Shown here: one piece after another, positions 42,784-52,017 of the stretch | Layout: every line of letters begins with the position of its first letter | Numbering within the stretch: position 1 is the stretch's first letter | DNA from: an uncultured Bacteroidia bacterium | GTDB lineage: Bacteria; Bacteroidota; Bacteroidia; Bacteroidales; F082 | DNA length: 64,000 nt | Direction of reading: 5' to 3' | Assembly: GCA_902802535.1 (NCBI GenBank) | Contig: CADCML010000001.1 | Location: 117,787 to 181,786 of the forward strand | Notes under the pieces: generated by a model | What the model saw: only the letters and a program-made list of their open reading frames with translations | Databases searched by the model: none | Told to the model about the DNA's origin: nothing | Position numbers and translations under genes: made by a program

Positions 42784-45429
42784 CTAATCGATAGAGCCAC
42801 CGATGGAGAAGTGGAACTGGCTGTGGTTGTTGCCCGTGGTGCCGTACACGTCGTCGAAGCCGTAGCCCCAATCGAGGCCGAGCAAACCGAACATGGGCAG
42901 GTAGATGCGCACACCAAGACCCGCCGAACGCTTCACGTCGAAGGGGTTGAAATCCTCGAACCCAAGCCAGCAGTTACCAGCTTCGAGGAAGGTCAAGGCA
43001 TAGATGGTAGCCTGCGGGTTCAACGAGAGCGGGTAACGCAGCTCCAAGGTGTATTTCGTCAAGAGGTTGCCGCCATTGCCACCCGATCCTGAGTTGTTGT
43101 AGAAGCCTGGCGTCAACGAATTGTTGGCATAGCCACGCATACCGACAAGCTCGCGGCTGTCGAAGGAATAACTGGACAAGCCGTCGCCGCCGAGGAAGAA
43201 ACGGTGGAAGGGCGTGGGGCCGATTTGGTCGTTGTAGTAGCCCAAATAGCCAAAACGTACGCGGGTCATCATCACGAGTTTGTCGTAAAGCTCGGTGTAC
43301 CAAGCCGCCTTGAAGGTCCAGCGGTGCATCTCAATCCACTTGTATTTTTCGTTCTCCGACATGCTCGAGTAATCCTTGTTCGAAAGCAGCGAATAGGGCG
43401 GCGTGATTTCAAGTCCGATCTGGAACTCAGAGCCGTTGCGCGGATAGAGGGGCTGGCTCACCGAGTTGCGCGACAGCACGAAGCTGTAACTGAAGAGGTT
43501 GAACTTGCCGTTGCCGTCGCCCACGGTCAAAAATGACGATTGGTAGTTGTGGAGGTTATAACGTTTGAAGTTCAAGCCTTGATACAACGAGAAATAGTCG
43601 TCAGGCCACGTCAAACGGCGGCCCAAGCCGACGGTACCACCCGTCATATTGAACCAGCCATAGTTGACATCTGTTTTTTCGTACTGTTTGGCATAGAACG
43701 ACTGATAAAACGACACTGTCAGTGAATTGGGTTTGCGACCTCCTAACCAAGGCTCTGTGAACGACAGGCCGTAAGTGAGGTAATAGCGGCCCACGGTGCT
43801 CACGCTCAATGAGAGTTTTTGTCCGTCGCCCATCGGCAGGGGTTTCCATGCCTTCTTGTTGAAGATATTACGCATCGAGAAGTTGGAGAACTGCAAGCCG
43901 GCTTCCAGCATCAGGTAACCGGCAGCGAAACCAGCCGAGAAACGGATTTGGTCGGCGGCGGCTTCCTCCACAGAATAGTTGATGTCGACGGTGTTGTCAG
44001 CGGGATTGGGCTGCACGTCAGGGTTGATGGATTCCTGGTTGAAGAAGCCCAAGGTGGCCAATTCACGCACAGAACGCACCACGTCGCTGCGGCTGAACAG
44101 CTGTCCCGGACGGGTGTAAAGCTCGCGCAGCACCACGTGGTCGTAAGTCTTGGTATTGCCCACGAGCGTCACATTGCTGATGCGGGCTTGTTTGCCTTCG
44201 GTGAGACGAATCTCAAGGTCGATGGAGTCGTTTTCAACGGCCACTTCCACAGGGTCGACACGGAAAAAGAGGTAGCCGTCGTCCATATACAGCGAGCTGA
44301 TGTCCAAATTGGTTTCGCTGTAGTTCAGGTTCTTGTCGAGCAACTCCTTATTATATACATCGCCCTTCTTAATGCCCAAAATCGAGTTGAGGGTCTCGGC
44401 GCTGTATTTGGTGTTACCCGTCCAAGTGATGTCGCGGTAATAGTATTTGTTGCCCTCGTCAATGACCAGGTCGATGCCTAAGTTATTATCGTCGATACGA
44501 TACACCGAGTCACTGACAATGCGCGCGTCGCGGTAGCCTTTGGCGTTGTATTTCTCAATGATGAGCTTCTTGTCGGCTTCGTAGCTCTTTTCAAGGTATT
44601 TGGAGGCCTTGAAGATGCGCGGACGGTAGTTGTCGTAGAAATACTCCTCCACACCGTTGATGGCCCTCAGGGGATGCAAAGTCACTATATCGGCGATGGT
44701 GTTCACAATCAGCGGACCGAGCGGGTTCAAGGGATCGAAATGGCCGCGTTGCTTGGTTTCCTTCATGGCCGCATGAATCTGGGTTTCATTCAGATTCTCA
44801 TTGCCTATCACGTTGATTTTACCGATTTTGACCTTATCGCCCCTATCAATGCTAATTATCATGTCGATGTAGTTCTCACGAACGGTGTCGGGCTTTTGCT
44901 CGATGTCAATAGCCACGTTAAAGTAGCCCTTTTCATAATAGAAATCCTCGATGATGCGAGTGGTCTTGGTCAACAAATGCTCTGTGGCAATGTCGCCGCG
45001 CGAGAGGTTAATCTTGTTGCGGATATCGTCGGCCTCGCTTTTCTTGATGCCCTTGAACGAGAACTTCGACACGCGCGGTTTTTCCTTGATGATGATTTGC
45101 AGAAAAACCTTGTTACCCACAAAATCGGTAGCATTGACGGCCACGTCCTCAAACAAACCCTGATCCCAAATCTTGCGGATGCCATTCGAGATTTCATCAC
45201 CCGGGACGGAGATTTGATCGCCTACGTTAAGGCCGGCAATCATGCTCAGCATCGAGCCGTCGACATATTTTGCTCCCTCGACGACCACGCCGCCGATTTC
45301 ATATTTCTGCGGTCGCGCATAGTCAATCTCCGACAGGTCGTCGCCGATTTGGATTTGGGCAAAAGCGCTGCCTCCGAAACCCAAAAGGGCCACAAGAAAC
45401 AGCATTATGGGTAAATATCTCAATCGCAT
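42784..45429 (-). CDS. bamA: Outer-membrane assembly factor BamA
   Basis: An 881-residue Omp85 protein: signal peptide (MLFLVALLGFGGSAFAQ), POTRA domains to about residue 450 (IGGVVVEGAKYVDGSMLSMI, KVKIGKINVIGNENLNETQI, YRDITWTGNTKYSAETLNSI, RISNVTLVGNTKTYDHVVLR), then a 16-strand barrel with LGVRIYLPMFGLLGLDWGYG and a C-terminal FHFSIGGSID end region. BamA inserts barrel proteins into the outer membrane. The ATG at 45429 is chosen over an upstream TTG at 45444. It lies between uppS and skp, as expected. Confidence 0.96.
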   Translation of the reverse strand: MRLRYLPIMLFLVALLGFGGSAFAQIQIGDDLSEIDYARPQKYEIGGVVVEGAKYVDGSMLSMIAGLNVGDQISVPGDEISNGIRKIWDQGLFEDVAVNATDFVGNKVFLQIIIKEKPRVSKFSFKGIKKSEADDIRNKINLSRGDIATEHLLTKTTRIIEDFYYEKGYFNVAIDIEQKPDTVRENYIDMIISIDRGDKVKIGKINVIGNENLNETQIHAAMKETKQRGHFDPLNPLGPLIVNTIADIVTLHPLRAINGVEEYFYDNYRPRIFKASKYLEKSYEADKKLIIEKYNAKGYRDARIVSDSVYRIDDNNLGIDLVIDEGNKYYYRDITWTGNTKYSAETLNSILGIKKGDVYNKELLDKNLNYSETNLDISSLYMDDGYLFFRVDPVEVAVENDSIDLEIRLTEGKQARISNVTLVGNTKTYDHVVLRELYTRPGQLFSRSDVVRSVRELATLGFFNQESINPDVQPNPADNTVDINYSVEEAAADQIRFSAGFAAGYLMLEAGLQFSNFSMRNIFNKKAWKPLPMGDGQKLSLSVSTVGRYYLTYGLSFTEPWLGGRKPNSLTVSFYQSFYAKQYEKTDVNYGWFNMTGGTVGLGRRLTWPDDYFSLYQGLNFKRYNLHNYQSSFLTVGDGNGKFNLFSYSFVLSRNSVSQPLYPRNGSEFQIGLEITPPYSLLSNKDYSSMSENEKYKWIEMHRWTFKAAWYTELYDKLVMMTRVRFGYLGYYNDQIGPTPFHRFFLGGDGLSSYSFDSRELVGMRGYANNSLTPGFYNNSGSGGNGGNLLTKYTLELRYPLSLNPQATIYALTFLEAGNCWLGFEDFNPFDVKRSAGLGVRIYLPMFGLLGLDWGYGFDDVYGTTGNNHSQFHFSIGGSID

Positions 45430-45444
45430 AGTTCTATCTTTCAA

Positions 45445-46203
45445 TCATTTGGTGGTCACTTGCTCGCTGGTCTTCCCGAAACGGCGTTCACGATGCTGGT
45501 AGTTCAGAATCGCTTCGTAGAGGTCGGCCTTGCGGAAGTCGGGCCAATATTTTGGAGTGAAATACAATTCGGAATACGCCAACTGCCACAGCAGGAAGTT
45601 GCTGATGCGCTCCTCGCCGCTCGTGCGGATGAGCAATTCGGGGTCGGGCATATTGGCAGTGGAAAGGTATGAAGAAATGGTTTTGTCGTCGACTTCTTCG
45701 GGCTGCAGTTTGCCGGCCTTCACGTCCTCAGCCATGCGGCGCGTGGCTTGGATGAGGTCCCAACGGCCCGAATAACTCAAGGCAAGCGTCAACATCATGC
45801 GGGTGTTGTGGCTTGTGTCGGCAATGGCCTGCATCAGCTGGTCGTAGTTGGCTTTTGGCAGGCTCTGCAAATCGCCGATGGCGTTCAACTTGATGCTGTT
45901 CTTGTTCATCGTGCTGACCTCGTTCTTGATGGTCGTAGCCAACAGCGACATCAGCCCCGTGACCTCTGCGAAAGGACGGTTCCAATTCTCGGTGGAGAAG
46001 GCATAGAGGGTCAGGTACTTAACGCCGATTTCAGCCGAGGCCTCACTCACTTCGCGCACCGACTGAATCGCGCTTTGATGTCCGAACAGACGTTGCTTGC
46101 CGCGTTCTTTGGCCCAACGGCCGTTGCCATCCATAATAATCGCGATGTGCTGAGGCAGTCTCTCGCGGTCTATTTGTTGCATCAATTGATCTTTCAGTTC
46201 CAT
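45445..46203 (-). CDS. uppS: Undecaprenyl diphosphate synthase
   Basis: A 252-residue cis-prenyltransferase that extends farnesyl diphosphate to the C55 carrier lipid of cell-wall and glycan synthesis. The signature IAIIMDGNGRWAKERG at about 20-35 holds the catalytic Asp. LTLYAFSTENWNRP and LLIRTSGEERISNFLLWQLA near 190-210 are the other conserved blocks. The length is normal. It lies 3 bases after porG and 15 bases before the bamA ATG, so these are one transcription unit. Confidence 0.96.
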   Translation of the reverse strand: MELKDQLMQQIDRERLPQHIAIIMDGNGRWAKERGKQRLFGHQSAIQSVREVSEASAEIGVKYLTLYAFSTENWNRPFAEVTGLMSLLATTIKNEVSTMNKNSIKLNAIGDLQSLPKANYDQLMQAIADTSHNTRMMLTLALSYSGRWDLIQATRRMAEDVKAGKLQPEEVDDKTISSYLSTANMPDPELLIRTSGEERISNFLLWQLAYSELYFTPKYWPDFRKADLYEAILNYQHRERRFGKTSEQVTTK

Positions 46204-46206
46204 AGG

Positions 46207-47112
46207 TCAGAATTTGCTTAAGTTACAGCCCCTTCCATCGGGCAAATTGAATTTCCATGTGAGCGACACGCGCCCCATGCCGAACCAGTCGTTGAAAACG
46301 GAGTTGCCGCGCTGTTGGCCCTCCTTGTATGTTCCGTTCGGAACCTCCGTAGGATTCCCATTGGCATTCACGGGTATTCCATCAGGTGTTGCCGTGGGGT
46401 CGGTCAAATCAAAATACAAGCCGTCAACGGTAACACATGCATGATGTTCCGCATCGGGATACACAGTCGCGACATCGTCCAAGTAATCGGTAAAAGTCTT
46501 CTGCATCCTCCATTCTATCGTGGCGGCCATGTGGCGCGACAAGGCAAACTTCACACCCATGCCGAAGGGAATCGACACGCCAATGGGGCTCGTCTTGCCA
46601 AACATTTTTTTGTACCATTTCAAATTGGGGTCCACAGGACCTTCCGTCGCATAATCACTCAAATCAATCATCTTGCCGTTCACAGTGGTGTAGGCCGTGT
46701 ATTGGAACACCGAAATGCCGCCGAAAATGTATGGCGAAACATTCCTTTTCGGATTGCCCGTATAATACTCGAGGAAATTGAACTCCGCCACCAAACTAAA
46801 ATCATTGATGATTGAAGTGAAGTTCAAGCAGCGTTCGGGACGCCATTTCGATTTGGTGTCGTCGGCCATCACCTTGGCACGCGAATAATCGAAGCGGAAT
46901 GTCCAGCGGTTGTTGTAATTGAAGCGCACTACGCCGCCATATTGCAGTTGTGCTTGCGAAAAAGGAAGGATGGGATTGAGGTCGCCCATATAGTAACTCA
47001 ACCCCACATGTGGCCCTATTTCAAGGGTTTTGGGGTCGTCAAATTGGGCATATACCTGACCGAAAACAGCCAAGCAACTTAAAATCAACAAAAAACGATA
47101 TTTTCTATACAT
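46207..47112 (-). CDS. porG: PorG-like (DUF6089) outer-membrane protein of type IX secretion
   Basis: A 301-residue secreted beta-rich protein: signal peptide (LLILSCLAVFGQVYAQ), then LEIGPHVGLSYYMGDLNP, GGVVRFNYNNRWTFRFDYSR, NFTSIINDFSLVAEFNFLEY and SPYIFGGISVFQY, typical barrel strands of the DUF6089 family. In Porphyromonas gingivalis the member PorG is needed for type IX secretion and lies in the same nadK-porG-uppS-bamA-ompH setting. An insert with HHACVTVDGLYFD near 225-240 looks variable. The family is firm; the secretion role is inferred from family and order. Confidence 0.83.
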   Translation of the reverse strand: MYRKYRFLLILSCLAVFGQVYAQFDDPKTLEIGPHVGLSYYMGDLNPILPFSQAQLQYGGVVRFNYNNRWTFRFDYSRAKVMADDTKSKWRPERCLNFTSIINDFSLVAEFNFLEYYTGNPKRNVSPYIFGGISVFQYTAYTTVNGKMIDLSDYATEGPVDPNLKWYKKMFGKTSPIGVSIPFGMGVKFALSRHMAATIEWRMQKTFTDYLDDVATVYPDAEHHACVTVDGLYFDLTDPTATPDGIPVNANGNPTEVPNGTYKEGQQRGNSVFNDWFGMGRVSLTWKFNLPDGRGCNLSKF

Positions 47113-47160
47113 AATTCAAGCCTGCAAAATTATGAAATTTTCCAATGAAAACGAAAGAAA

Positions 47161-48033
47161 TCAATTTCTATTGTCTTTGCCCCACATCAATTTGTTGCGG
47201 ATGGTGCCGAAAAAGTCCTCGCCACGCATCCTAACCAAGTTGAGGCAGAAGTCGGCTTTTCGCACCTCCAGTTGTACGGAAGTGTCTAAGGTACAGTTCC
47301 TTGAATCCATGCTGAACACAAATTTCTTCTCGCGGCCTTCCACTTGGATGCGGATAACGCTGTCGTCAGGGATGACCATGGGACGCACGGTCAAATTATG
47401 CGTGGCAATCGGCGTGATGACAAAGTTTTTCGCATTCGGCGCGATGATGGGACCGCCAGCACTCAGTGAGTAGGCCGTGGAACCTGTCGGGGTAGCCAAT
47501 AGGATGCCATCGCCCCAATAAGTATTGAGGTATACATTGTCGACAAACACCTTGATAGCCAACAAGCTATGCTCTGGATTGCGGATGACGTTCAACTCGT
47601 TGAGGGCATAACGCACGTCGCCGAAAACATTTTCAGGCGAGACCAATTCGAGCAAAGTGCGCTGCTCCACGGTGTAGTCACCCGAAAGCACACTCTCCAC
47701 CGCCTTACCGATTTCGTTTTTCGAGATGCTGGAAAGGAAGCCTAAACGCCCCATGTTGATGCCCAACACAGGCATTCCCGAATCGAGGACGAAGGGGACG
47801 GTGTCCAAAATCGTACCGTCGCCGCCGATGGAAAACAAGATGTGGGCATTCAAGTCAGCGTTGGAAGTGAAGACGCTGTATTTTACGTCTTCGGGGACGA
47901 AGGCGGCGACAATGTCGGCGAAAGGCCGATATACGGTCATTTCCACCTGATTTTCAGATAGTTTCTCAAACAATTGTCGCATATATTCCCCGTTTTCTGG
48001 GGCAAGGTTTTTTCCGAATAGGGCGATGGTCAT
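47161..48033 (-). CDS. nadK: NAD kinase
   Basis: A 290-residue ATP-NAD kinase that makes NADP. The GGDGT motif at 70-74 and the following LGINMGRLGFLSSI (about 90-103), NVIRNPEHSLLAIKV, and the NAD-binding GDGILLATPTGSTAYSLSAG block are all present. The length is normal. It sits upstream of porG with a 48-base gap; a palindromic element lies before its start. Confidence 0.95.
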   Translation of the reverse strand: MTIALFGKNLAPENGEYMRQLFEKLSENQVEMTVYRPFADIVAAFVPEDVKYSVFTSNADLNAHILFSIGGDGTILDTVPFVLDSGMPVLGINMGRLGFLSSISKNEIGKAVESVLSGDYTVEQRTLLELVSPENVFGDVRYALNELNVIRNPEHSLLAIKVFVDNVYLNTYWGDGILLATPTGSTAYSLSAGGPIIAPNAKNFVITPIATHNLTVRPMVIPDDSVIRIQVEGREKKFVFSMDSRNCTLDTSVQLEVRKADFCLNLVRMRGEDFFGTIRNKLMWGKDNRN

Positions 48034-48052
48034 AGTTTTATATTTTCGTCCG

Positions 48053-48102
48053 GTAGGGACAACGGGGCATGCCCCGTTGTTGGCGTGTTCGCCTATCCCT
48101 AC
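48053..48102. repeat. Palindromic intergenic element between rsgA and nadK
   Basis: The ends are GTAGGGA/TCCCTAC. Inside is a perfect palindrome with arms ACAACGGGGCA/TGCCCCGTTGT (48059-48080) followed by a small hairpin GGCG-TGTT-CGCC. It fills most of the 76-base gap. Confidence 0.75.
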
Positions 48103-48109
48103 AGTTTAG

Positions 48110-49045
48110 TTATCCTTCTTCTTTCACAGAATCATGGCTTTCATCAGTCATCATTCGTATATAGTTCACATAGCGCCAGTCCGCAATGTCACCGTTTTCG
48201 ACCGCGGCCTTCACCGCACAACCGGGTTCATGGGTGTGGGTGCAGTTGGCGAAACGGCACTCGCTCATCAGTTCGCGCATCTCGGGAAAACGCTGCGCAA
48301 GGGTCTCTTTATCAAGGTCATAGAGCACAAACTCTTTAATGCCAGGTGTGTCGACAATCCATGCACCAAAGTTGAGATGGTGCATTTCGGCGAAAGTCGT
48401 GGTGTGCTTGCCTTTTTCGTGATAGTCGGAGATGGCGCCGATGCGGACATTCAACGAGGGGTCGAGGGCGTTCACCAAAGCTGACTTGCCTACGCCTGAA
48501 TGGCCAGAAAACAAGCATATCTTACCTTGCATCAAGACCTTAAGCTCCTCGATTTGGAAACCCGTCTTAGCTGATACGCCGAACGAGGTGTAGCCAAGTT
48601 GTTGGTAGTATTCCATCAAAACGCACATCTCACCAATTTGCTCATCGGTATAAAGGTCACATTTGTTGAAGATGACGGCTGCGGGAATGTGGTAGGCCTC
48701 AGCAGTCACTAAAAAGCGGTCGATGAAGCCCGTGGAGGTGCGCGGTTGGGCGATGGTTGCCACCACAATGGCCAAATCCACGTTGGCGGCGATGATATGA
48801 GAAGCCTTACTCAGGTTAACCGACTGACGGACAATCACATTGTCACGCGGCTCAATCTTCTTGATGACGCCCGTTTCCTTGCCCGATTCCTGTTCAAATT
48901 CAACATTGTCGCCGACGGCCACAGGATTGGTGGAACGGATGCCGTCCAAACGGATTTTTCCGCGCAGACGACACTCCCATTGCCGTCCCGTTTCGTCGAG
49001 GACGATGTACCAGCTTCCCGTCGATTTGATGACCTTGCCTAACAT
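48110..49045 (-). CDS. rsgA: Ribosome small-subunit-dependent GTPase A
   Basis: A 311-residue circularly permuted GTPase that checks late maturation of the 30S subunit. The OB-fold N-terminus (CRLRGKIRLDGIRSTNPVAV) is followed by the G domain with NKCD at 127-130 before the Walker A GHSGVGKS at 181-188, the permuted order of this family, then DTPG in VDTPGIKEF. A zinc-finger-like Cys/His cluster follows (CRFANCTHTHEPGC). It overlaps the dprA stop by 7 bases. Confidence 0.95.
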   Translation of the reverse strand: MLGKVIKSTGSWYIVLDETGRQWECRLRGKIRLDGIRSTNPVAVGDNVEFEQESGKETGVIKKIEPRDNVIVRQSVNLSKASHIIAANVDLAIVVATIAQPRTSTGFIDRFLVTAEAYHIPAAVIFNKCDLYTDEQIGEMCVLMEYYQQLGYTSFGVSAKTGFQIEELKVLMQGKICLFSGHSGVGKSALVNALDPSLNVRIGAISDYHEKGKHTTTFAEMHHLNFGAWIVDTPGIKEFVLYDLDKETLAQRFPEMRELMSECRFANCTHTHEPGCAVKAAVENGDIADWRYVNYIRMMTDESHDSVKEEG

Positions 49046-50136
49046 TTCTGATACCTTTTGCCCGGCATGGCCATCAGCACGCCGTCGAATTCCAAATTGA
49101 GCAACAATGCCGCGATTTTCGTCGTCGGCAGTTCCGTTTTCACGATGATGTCGTCCAAACTAACGACAGAACTGGCACCAAAACAGTCCATGATGAGTTT
49201 TTCCTCGGCGGTAAACTCACGGAACAAAGCCGTTTGTTTCTCGGCCTTCGACTCTGAGTCCCAACGCATGATGTAACGTAGGTTGAGCACGCCCTCCATG
49301 AGGTGGGCACGGTTGGTGCGGATAAGGTAGTTGCAACCTTGGCTATAAATGTCCATCACGCGGCCTGGATAGGCGAACACGTCGCGACTGTAGGAATTGG
49401 CCAAGTCGGCAGTAATCAACGAGCCACCCTTCATCGCGGATTCAATGACGACCACAGCGTCAGCCATGCCTGCAATGATGCGGTTGCGGCGTGGAAAATT
49501 CTCGCGGTCAGGTTGGGTGCCGCTGATGCACTCGGTGAGGACGCCCCCACCCTGCTCTATCATGTCAGAAGCCAATTTCTTGTTCGGCGCAGGATAAATT
49601 TGCTGCATTCCACAGCCCATCACCCCGACCGTTGGAATGCCGTTTTTCAGGGAGGCTTTGTGCGCGCAAGTATCGACGCCGTAAGCCAAACCACTTACAA
49701 TCAACACATTGTCTTCCTTCAAATCCTCCACCAATTGGTTGCAGTTTTCCTTGCCGTAGTCGGTGATGTTGCGCGTCCCGACGATGGCCACCGTGCGGTT
49801 GGCATTGAGGTTAGCCACACCTTTATAATATAGCATCATCGGGCCGTCGTCGCATTGCAGCAGTCGGCGCGGATAGTCGGAATCGAGGAAAAACAAAGGT
49901 CGAATGCCGTTTTTCTCAATGAAGGCTATCTCCTCTTCGGCACGTTTCAAGTATTCCTTGGGTTTGCAAATGGCTTCGATGGAGGCCTCGCGCATCCCCG
50001 AAATCTTCTCCAACGATTTGCGCGTTTCCTTAAAAATGGCCTCTGCGCTGCCGCAATACTGCACGAATTTCTTGCCGCTGATATCACCGATACCAGGAAG
50101 CATCGTTACGCCGATTTGATAGAGGAGGTCGTTCAT
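49039..50136 (-). CDS. dprA: DNA-processing protein DprA
   Basis: A 365-residue DprA (Smf), which loads RecA on incoming single-stranded DNA during transformation. The Rossmann-like core holds VAIVGTRNITDYG, VSGLAYGVDTCAHKASL, TVGVMGCGMQQIYPAPNKKL and SGTQPDRENFPRRNRIIAGM, the usual blocks, and KGGSLITADLANSYSRDVFA. A C-terminal winged-helix-like part follows (about 300-365). It starts 1 base after lepA and ends overlapping rsgA. Confidence 0.95.
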   Translation of the reverse strand: MNDLLYQIGVTMLPGIGDISGKKFVQYCGSAEAIFKETRKSLEKISGMREASIEAICKPKEYLKRAEEEIAFIEKNGIRPLFFLDSDYPRRLLQCDDGPMMLYYKGVANLNANRTVAIVGTRNITDYGKENCNQLVEDLKEDNVLIVSGLAYGVDTCAHKASLKNGIPTVGVMGCGMQQIYPAPNKKLASDMIEQGGGVLTECISGTQPDRENFPRRNRIIAGMADAVVVIESAMKGGSLITADLANSYSRDVFAYPGRVMDIYSQGCNYLIRTNRAHLMEGVLNLRYIMRWDSESKAEKQTALFREFTAEEKLIMDCFGASSVVSLDDIIVKTELPTTKIAALLLNLEFDGVLMAMPGKRYQKC

Positions 50137-50137
50137 A

Positions 50138-51925
50138 TTAATCCAATTTCAAGACCGCCAAGAACGCCGACTGCGGCACCTCGACATTGCCGACCTGACG
50201 CATACGTTTCTTTCCAGCCTTCTGTTTTTCAAGCAGTTTGCGTTTACGCGACACATCGCCTCCATAGCACTTCGCCGTCACATCCTTGCGCACTTGGCGT
50301 ACCGTTTCACGGGCGATAATCTTCGCGCCGATGGCCGCTTGGATGGCGATATCGAACTGGTGACGGGGTATCAGTTCCTTCAGTTTCTCGCACATGCGCC
50401 GACCAAAGTCGTAGGCATGGGCACGATGTATCAAAGTCGAAAGGGCGTCCACCGACTCGCCATTGAGCATAATATCCAATTTCACCAAGTCAGCGTCCTG
50501 ATAACCAGCAATATGATAGTCAAAAGAGGCATAGCCCTTCGAGATAGATTTCAGTTTATCGTAGAAATCGAACACGATTTCGCTCAGCGGCATTTGGAAG
50601 GTCAATTCCACGCGGTCGGTAGAGAGGTAGACTTGATTCTTCAGCACGCCGCGACGATCGATGCAAAGGGTCATAATCGAGCCTGTGAACTCATTCTTTG
50701 AGATGATTTGCGCGATGATGTACGGTTCCTCGATGTGGTCAATCTTCGTTATCTCGGGCAGGCCGCTGGGGTTGTGCACCTCAATCATCTCGCCGTCAGT
50801 CTTGTAGCACTTGAACGACACATTTGGCACCGTTGTGATGACGTCCATGTCAAACTCACGGTCGAGGCGCTCCTGCACGATTTCCATGTGCAACAGGCCC
50901 AAGAAACCACAACGGAAACCAAAGCCCAATGCCGCCGACGACTCGGGCTCCCAAACCAAACTAGCATCGTTGAGTTGCAGTTTCTCCAACGAAGCCCTAA
51001 GTTCCTCGTAATCATCCGCATCAACAGGATAGATACCCGCAAACAGCATGGGTTTCACATCCTCGAAGCCCAAAACCGGCTCGGCACAAGGACGTTCCAC
51101 ATGCGTAATGGTATCGCCCACCTTGACCTCCTTCGAAGTTTTGATGCCGGAGATGATGTAGCCCACATCACCAGCAGAAAGCTCATCCTTAGGCACTTGT
51201 TTCAGTTGCAGCACCCCGATTTCATCGGCATGGTATTCCTTGCCCGTGGCGAAGAACTTCACCAAATCGTTGGTACGGAGGGTACCGTTCATGACGCGGA
51301 AATAGGCAATGATACCTCGGAACGAGTTGAACACTGAATCGAAAATCAAGGCTTGGAGCGGCGCTTCGGGGTCTCCTTTGGGACAGGGAATGCGCTCAAC
51401 AATAGCATCGAGCAAGGCATCCACGCCCTCGCCCGTGCGGGCACTGACACGCAGAATCTCGCTCGGGTCGCAACCCAAGAGGTCAACCATCTGGTCTTCC
51501 ACGATGTCGACCATAGCACTCTCCATATCGATTTTGTTCATCACTGGGATGATTTCTAGGTCGTGCTCGAGGGCAGAATATAGGTTAGCAATCGTCTGAG
51601 CCTGAATACCTTGTGTAGCATCAACCACAAGCAAAGCACCTTCGCAGGCCGCGATGCTACGCGACACCTCGTAGGAGAAGTCGACGTGACCAGGAGTATC
51701 GATGAGGTTCAAAGTATAGGTTTCGCCCTTGTACGGGTATTTCATTTGGATGGCGTGGCTCTTGATGGTGATGCCGCGCTCGCGCTCGAGGTCCATGTCG
51801 TCAAGCACCTGATCGACTAACTCTTTGTCGTTCAGCGTGTGAGTAAGTTCCAAAAGCCTGTCGGCCAAGGTCGATTTGCCGTGGTCGATATGCGCTATGA
51901 TGCAGAAATTTCTAATGTTTTTCAT
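50138..51925 (-). CDS. lepA: Elongation factor 4 (LepA)
   Basis: A 595-residue translational GTPase of normal length. G1 is AHIDHGKST at 11-19, G3 is DTPGHVDF near 76-83, G4 NKID near 130, and the LepA-specific C-terminal part ends [20 protein letters not shown]. LepA acts on ribosomes in back-translocation or initiation under stress. It heads the lepA-dprA-rsgA group and has a promoter box 9 bases before its ATG. Confidence 0.97.
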   Translation of the reverse strand: MKNIRNFCIIAHIDHGKSTLADRLLELTHTLNDKELVDQVLDDMDLERERGITIKSHAIQMKYPYKGETYTLNLIDTPGHVDFSYEVSRSIAACEGALLVVDATQGIQAQTIANLYSALEHDLEIIPVMNKIDMESAMVDIVEDQMVDLLGCDPSEILRVSARTGEGVDALLDAIVERIPCPKGDPEAPLQALIFDSVFNSFRGIIAYFRVMNGTLRTNDLVKFFATGKEYHADEIGVLQLKQVPKDELSAGDVGYIISGIKTSKEVKVGDTITHVERPCAEPVLGFEDVKPMLFAGIYPVDADDYEELRASLEKLQLNDASLVWEPESSAALGFGFRCGFLGLLHMEIVQERLDREFDMDVITTVPNVSFKCYKTDGEMIEVHNPSGLPEITKIDHIEEPYIIAQIISKNEFTGSIMTLCIDRRGVLKNQVYLSTDRVELTFQMPLSEIVFDFYDKLKSISKGYASFDYHIAGYQDADLVKLDIMLNGESVDALSTLIHRAHAYDFGRRMCEKLKELIPRHQFDIAIQAAIGAKIIARETVRQVRKDVTAKCYGGDVSRKRKLLEKQKAGKKRMRQVGNVEVPQSAFLAVLKLD

Positions 51926-51933
51926 CGTGGGCG

Positions 51934-51941
51934 CAAAAATA
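51934..51941 (-). promoter_or_regulatory. Promoter box TATTTTTG for lepA
   Basis: On the minus strand TATTTTTG lies 9 bases before the lepA ATG, implying a very short or absent leader. Confidence 0.5.
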
Positions 51942-51986
51942 GGAAAAAAATGCCGTCCCTCCTGCGTATTTCTAAAAGAATATCCC

Positions 51987-51994
51987 TAATTTTG
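51987..51994 (+). promoter_or_regulatory. Promoter box TAATTTTG for the spoT/relA gene
   Basis: TAATTTTG fits TAnnTTTG and lies 24 bases before the ATG at 52018, back to back with the lepA promoter. Confidence 0.55.
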
Positions 51995-52017
51995 CAGTCT
52001 GAAAAAGAACATTGCCT

